64,000 bases of DNA from Cordia subcordata. Its lineage: Eukaryota > Streptophyta > Magnoliopsida > Boraginales > Cordiaceae. This document shows positions 60,987 through 64,000 of the stretch, piece by piece (the stretch's first letter is position 1; every line of letters begins with the position of its first letter). A program made the translations under genes and the position numbers. Under the pieces are notes generated by a model that saw only the letters and a program-made list of their open reading frames with translations, was not told the origin of the DNA and made no database searches. The stretch spans positions 6,076,001-6,140,000 of the forward strand of contig JAPTOF010000014.1 in the NCBI GenBank assembly GCA_028554755.1, written 5' to 3'.

Positions 60987-63555
60987 GTTACCCTCTGTCT
61001 CTTTCACTTTCCCTTTCTCCATTTGTTCATGTCCTACTCATAATATATACTATATATATATATATATATTATATGTGCGTATGTATGTGTGATGACTTGA
61101 ACAAGAGCTTTTGTTTGTATCTCTATGAAATATATGTATGGTTTTCTTTTGTCTTCTGCATCTGCTTCTTGTTAAGGTGTGCAACTGTTTTTGTTTGTTG
61201 CTTTTGTATGTCTTGTTGTATGTATGTGTATGTGTCATGTGTGTGTGTATGGTGTGGATTTAGCTTGTGATCCTTGAATGCATGTGGACTTTGAGGTTGT
61301 TATTATGTTGTCTGTGTTGTATAGTACAGATCAGTAGGGGACAAGGGGTAAAGCTGAGGGCTTTATTTGATTCTGACCATTTTTCTTCTTTTTCGTTTTA
61401 GAAAGACTTTTTGGGTTCTGCTAGCTTTTTGTTTTTTTCTAGAAAATTCTGTGCAAGGGAGTGAAAATTTTGATTTTCTGGAATCTGGCAGTTCTATGTG
61501 GGGTTATTTTGTTTTGGATTTATTGATGATTCTTGGTTTGCATGTAGAACTTACAATGTTAATGGTCCCTATGTTGAAAATACTTTGACCTTCTTTGACT
61601 TATTTTGGTTGTTTTTTCCCCTCCTTTCTAGTAAATGGATTGTGCCAAGCAGTTCCATGTTGGGGAATGAATTTACTGTTGTATGTATATACGTTTGGGT
61701 TGCTTAAAATTTTCTTTTTCTGGGTTGCTTAGTAAACATGATCTTTTTTCTTTTGATTTTTTACTTTGTCTGAATGGTTGGGCATCAAAAAAGGTACATT
61801 TTTTATTTTTTTCCCTTTATCTTTTCATGTTTACATATATCTTAATTATATTAAGCTCAAACTCCATTTATCTGATTCATAATATTGTACCAATATGGCT
61901 ACCCCACTATATGAAATAACCAACATCTGCAAGTAGATAATCAGGGCTTGTTAGGTTAGATTTTTCTTTTTTGCATGTAGACCTTGTAAGAAGCAGTTTG
62001 CCAACCTCTTTACTGTCTAGTTTGATTTAAGTGTATGATTTATGATTACTTTGTATTTGTAGAGTGTTAGCAATTTTGTTGCATAATATGTTGTGTTTCC
62101 CCTCCTTTTAACTTAAAGAAAAACCTTTTTGCTGCATGATCTGTGGCAAGTTGCTTATGGTTTTATCTGGACATGTTTTTAGATTTTCAAAAGTTTTCCC
62201 GTATAGACTTCAAACTTAGGTTGTTTCTTCTACACATTGCAATGTTCTTATGAACTCAGTATACTGTACCAAAAAAGTCCAAATTGTATTAATACGTGGA
62301 AAATATAGTTTAGTTGCTCCATGTTGTTGCTTTTATGTAAAGGTGGTTGTACAAGGTGAATTCAATACGCAGCTTTCTGAACACTTGGGTTGTTTTGATA
62401 ACATACAATATCCTACTTTCATTCATTAATGGTGAGATTCAACCACCAAAAATTGTAGATCACATTAAACTGATTAAATGATTTGCAAAAAGAAAAGGGA
62501 AATTCTTGGCAGTAGACTATCTGATGATTATAATTCTACAAGACAAACTGATAATTATGGATAGAGTTGCTGTATATTAGGTCTGCTTGATATATGTTAT
62601 TTAAGTCGATTTAGGAATGTAATGATTTCCTTGACATTTAACTTTTGGTTGGTAATAATTGAAAACTTGCACTTGCAATCGCAAGTAAGTTTCGACCTTT
62701 GCTTATATCGGTGAAAAGTTTTCCTTGCATTTGTTTTAGCACAATGGGTGAGATCACTGAATTTTCCATTTGGTAAAGTATACCCAAGCAAACTACTAGT
62801 TTATGAAGTCCCGGACCACCTACCTAAACTTTTTCATTCCAAATTGTTCACGGGACATATTCTTTTTCCCATTTAACAGCTTTCCATTTTTTTATTGCGG
62901 TTAAGTCTCACATAATCTGATTTTTTTTTGCCATGCAGAAGTTCGAGATTCTATTAGATTTAACTACTAAAACTAGTGGAATAAGTAGGAAATTGTGATT
63001 TGAATTTTTATACATGTTTAAAGAACATGTTTTATTCCCTACAATTGAACTATAATGAAAGAGAACACACACTTCAATAAAGATCCATCAAGCCCTAATA
63101 ATCCTCTTGGATTAGTTGAAGATGTGCTTCTTTCACTTGTTTTTTCTAGTTTTGCATAGGAATTAAATTAGACGCACTAAGCATATAATTTAATTTGCAT
63201 TCCTATTAATATTTGGAAATAGCCTGTTGCAAAAATGCAAGATAAGGTTGCATAGAGCACAATAGACAAAAACTGGACCCAATCCTTCCTCAAACCCCAT
63301 GTCTAGCAGAAGCTCATGCACTAGGCTGCGCTTTATTAATATTTTGGTAGTTTTCCCATGGGCAATGCTATTGTACTGCAGCCATGGTTTTTGGTAGCAT
63401 CTGTTTTCTAAAATTATTTTTCAATGTGTATTAATAGTATTTTGCAATATGTAGCATGCGTGTAATAATTTCGTCTTGATTATTCAAATAAGACATACTA
63501 AATTTCTAAATATATAACAAGACTTTACATTCTTGTTCTATTTATATTTGATATA
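60987..63555. other. T-rich, intron-like sequence
   Basis: The plus strand is T-rich with many short Phe/Leu-rich open frames of no family; microsatellites at 61050-61075 (TA) and 61215-61250 (TGTG). No convincing exon; a TGCCATGCAG acceptor-like site at 62938 leads into a frame that stops within 20 codons. Confidence 0.4.
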
Positions 63556-63558
63556 AAT

Positions 63559-63814
63559 TTATTATAAGATGCTTATCTTATTGATGTTTTATATAAAAAA
63601 GTATGGTTCATTTTGAATTTTTATAAAATGCTTTTGATGAGATGTCTTATCTATGATTGTCAAGGATGAATTTCTTATATCTTATAAGATAAAAAAGTAT
63701 GGTTTGCTTTGAGTTTTCATAAGATATTTGTAATAAGATGTCTTTTATCTTATAAGAAAAAGAGAAAATAAACAATGCTTCCTTCACGTCAATAAGATAA
63801 GCATCTTATAATAA
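63559..63814. mobile_element. MITE-like fold-back element, ~256 bp
   Basis: Perfect 25-bp terminal inverted repeats: the left includes TATAAGATGCTTATCTTATT (63559-63583), the right its reverse complement (63790-63814). The interior has two related ~95-bp halves, each with AAAAAAGTATGGTT and a diverged GATGTCTT.T.TC ending. Non-coding. A TA dinucleotide on each side would fit a Stowaway/Tourist-type insertion, but family assignment is uncertain. Confidence 0.65.
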
Positions 63815-64000
63815 GCTTATTCCAAAAACAGCACTAGTCTTGCTCTTTTTTCCTTTCCCTATTTTCGATTGCAAAGAAGTCTTTAATATTTGATAAACCA
63901 GCTAAGTTTATTTTTATGAGAAATATGGACTTTCCTTAAAGTATGTTTTGCTTAAAGCATTACAGAAGTAAATTAGCTAAAAGGTCTTGGAACTAATGAG

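Noticed and set aside
60830..61270. 146-codon open frame rich in Ser/Leu/Cys/Tyr
   Set aside because: Runs through a CT run, a TA run and a TG run and lacks conserved motifs; only the short 60925-60986 frame with a donor is kept, weakly.

Overview
The window is nuclear DNA of a flowering plant, almost certainly a eudicot. The evidence is spliced genes with AT-rich introns, plant-only families (an FLS2/EFR-type LRR receptor kinase, a plant PDAT, a MED15-type KIX protein), plant transposons (CACTA, MULE, Ac-like hAT, Ty1/copia) and a piece of plastid DNA. Species cannot be told from this sequence. Most of the 64 kb is transposon or AT-rich spacer; three real genes stand out, plus one weak candidate at the right edge.

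Layout. 1-6202: 3' part of a non-RD LRR receptor-like kinase (+), four exons, two introns lying exactly at LRR unit boundaries, the first holding a degraded TRIM/copia-like insertion. 6475-10500: minus-strand relics, namely the 3' end of a copia element, then broken pieces of a TM9SF gene, a SufC/ABCI6 gene and perhaps a Kelch gene. 10870-11545: 95-bp tandem satellite. 11657-19552: complete but dead CACTA element with a perfect 3-bp target duplication. 22163-24698: MULE deletion derivative with ~105-bp inverted repeats and a near-perfect 9-bp target duplication. 27343-33891: intact six-exon phospholipid:diacylglycerol acyltransferase gene (PDAT1 type, +). 35870-36790: back-to-back copia scraps. 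37890-38690: CACTA-like subterminal repeats fused to plastid-derived DNA. 42006-44117: a minus-strand gene found only by splicing, encoding a ~131-residue MED15-like protein that is little more than a KIX domain. 45251-58519: a copia element with both LTRs and a perfect 5-bp target duplication, its reverse transcriptase split by a 5.7-kb Ac-like hAT transposon (49680-55400) with a perfect 8-bp duplication. 58525-64000: spacer, a possible first exon near 60925, and a palindromic MITE at 63559-63814.

Functionally the genes are unrelated neighbours: pathogen-pattern or ligand sensing at the plasma membrane (LRR-RLK), acyl-CoA-independent triacylglycerol synthesis at the ER (PDAT), and transcriptional co-activation (KIX/Mediator). 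The most interesting points are the exon-modular LRR domain, the KIX-only Mediator-like gene, the splice-donor repeat array and alternative in-frame acceptor in the PDAT gene, the cluster of unrelated gene fragments at 8-10 kb, and the dateable nested transposons. I saw no convincing wholly new biological system.
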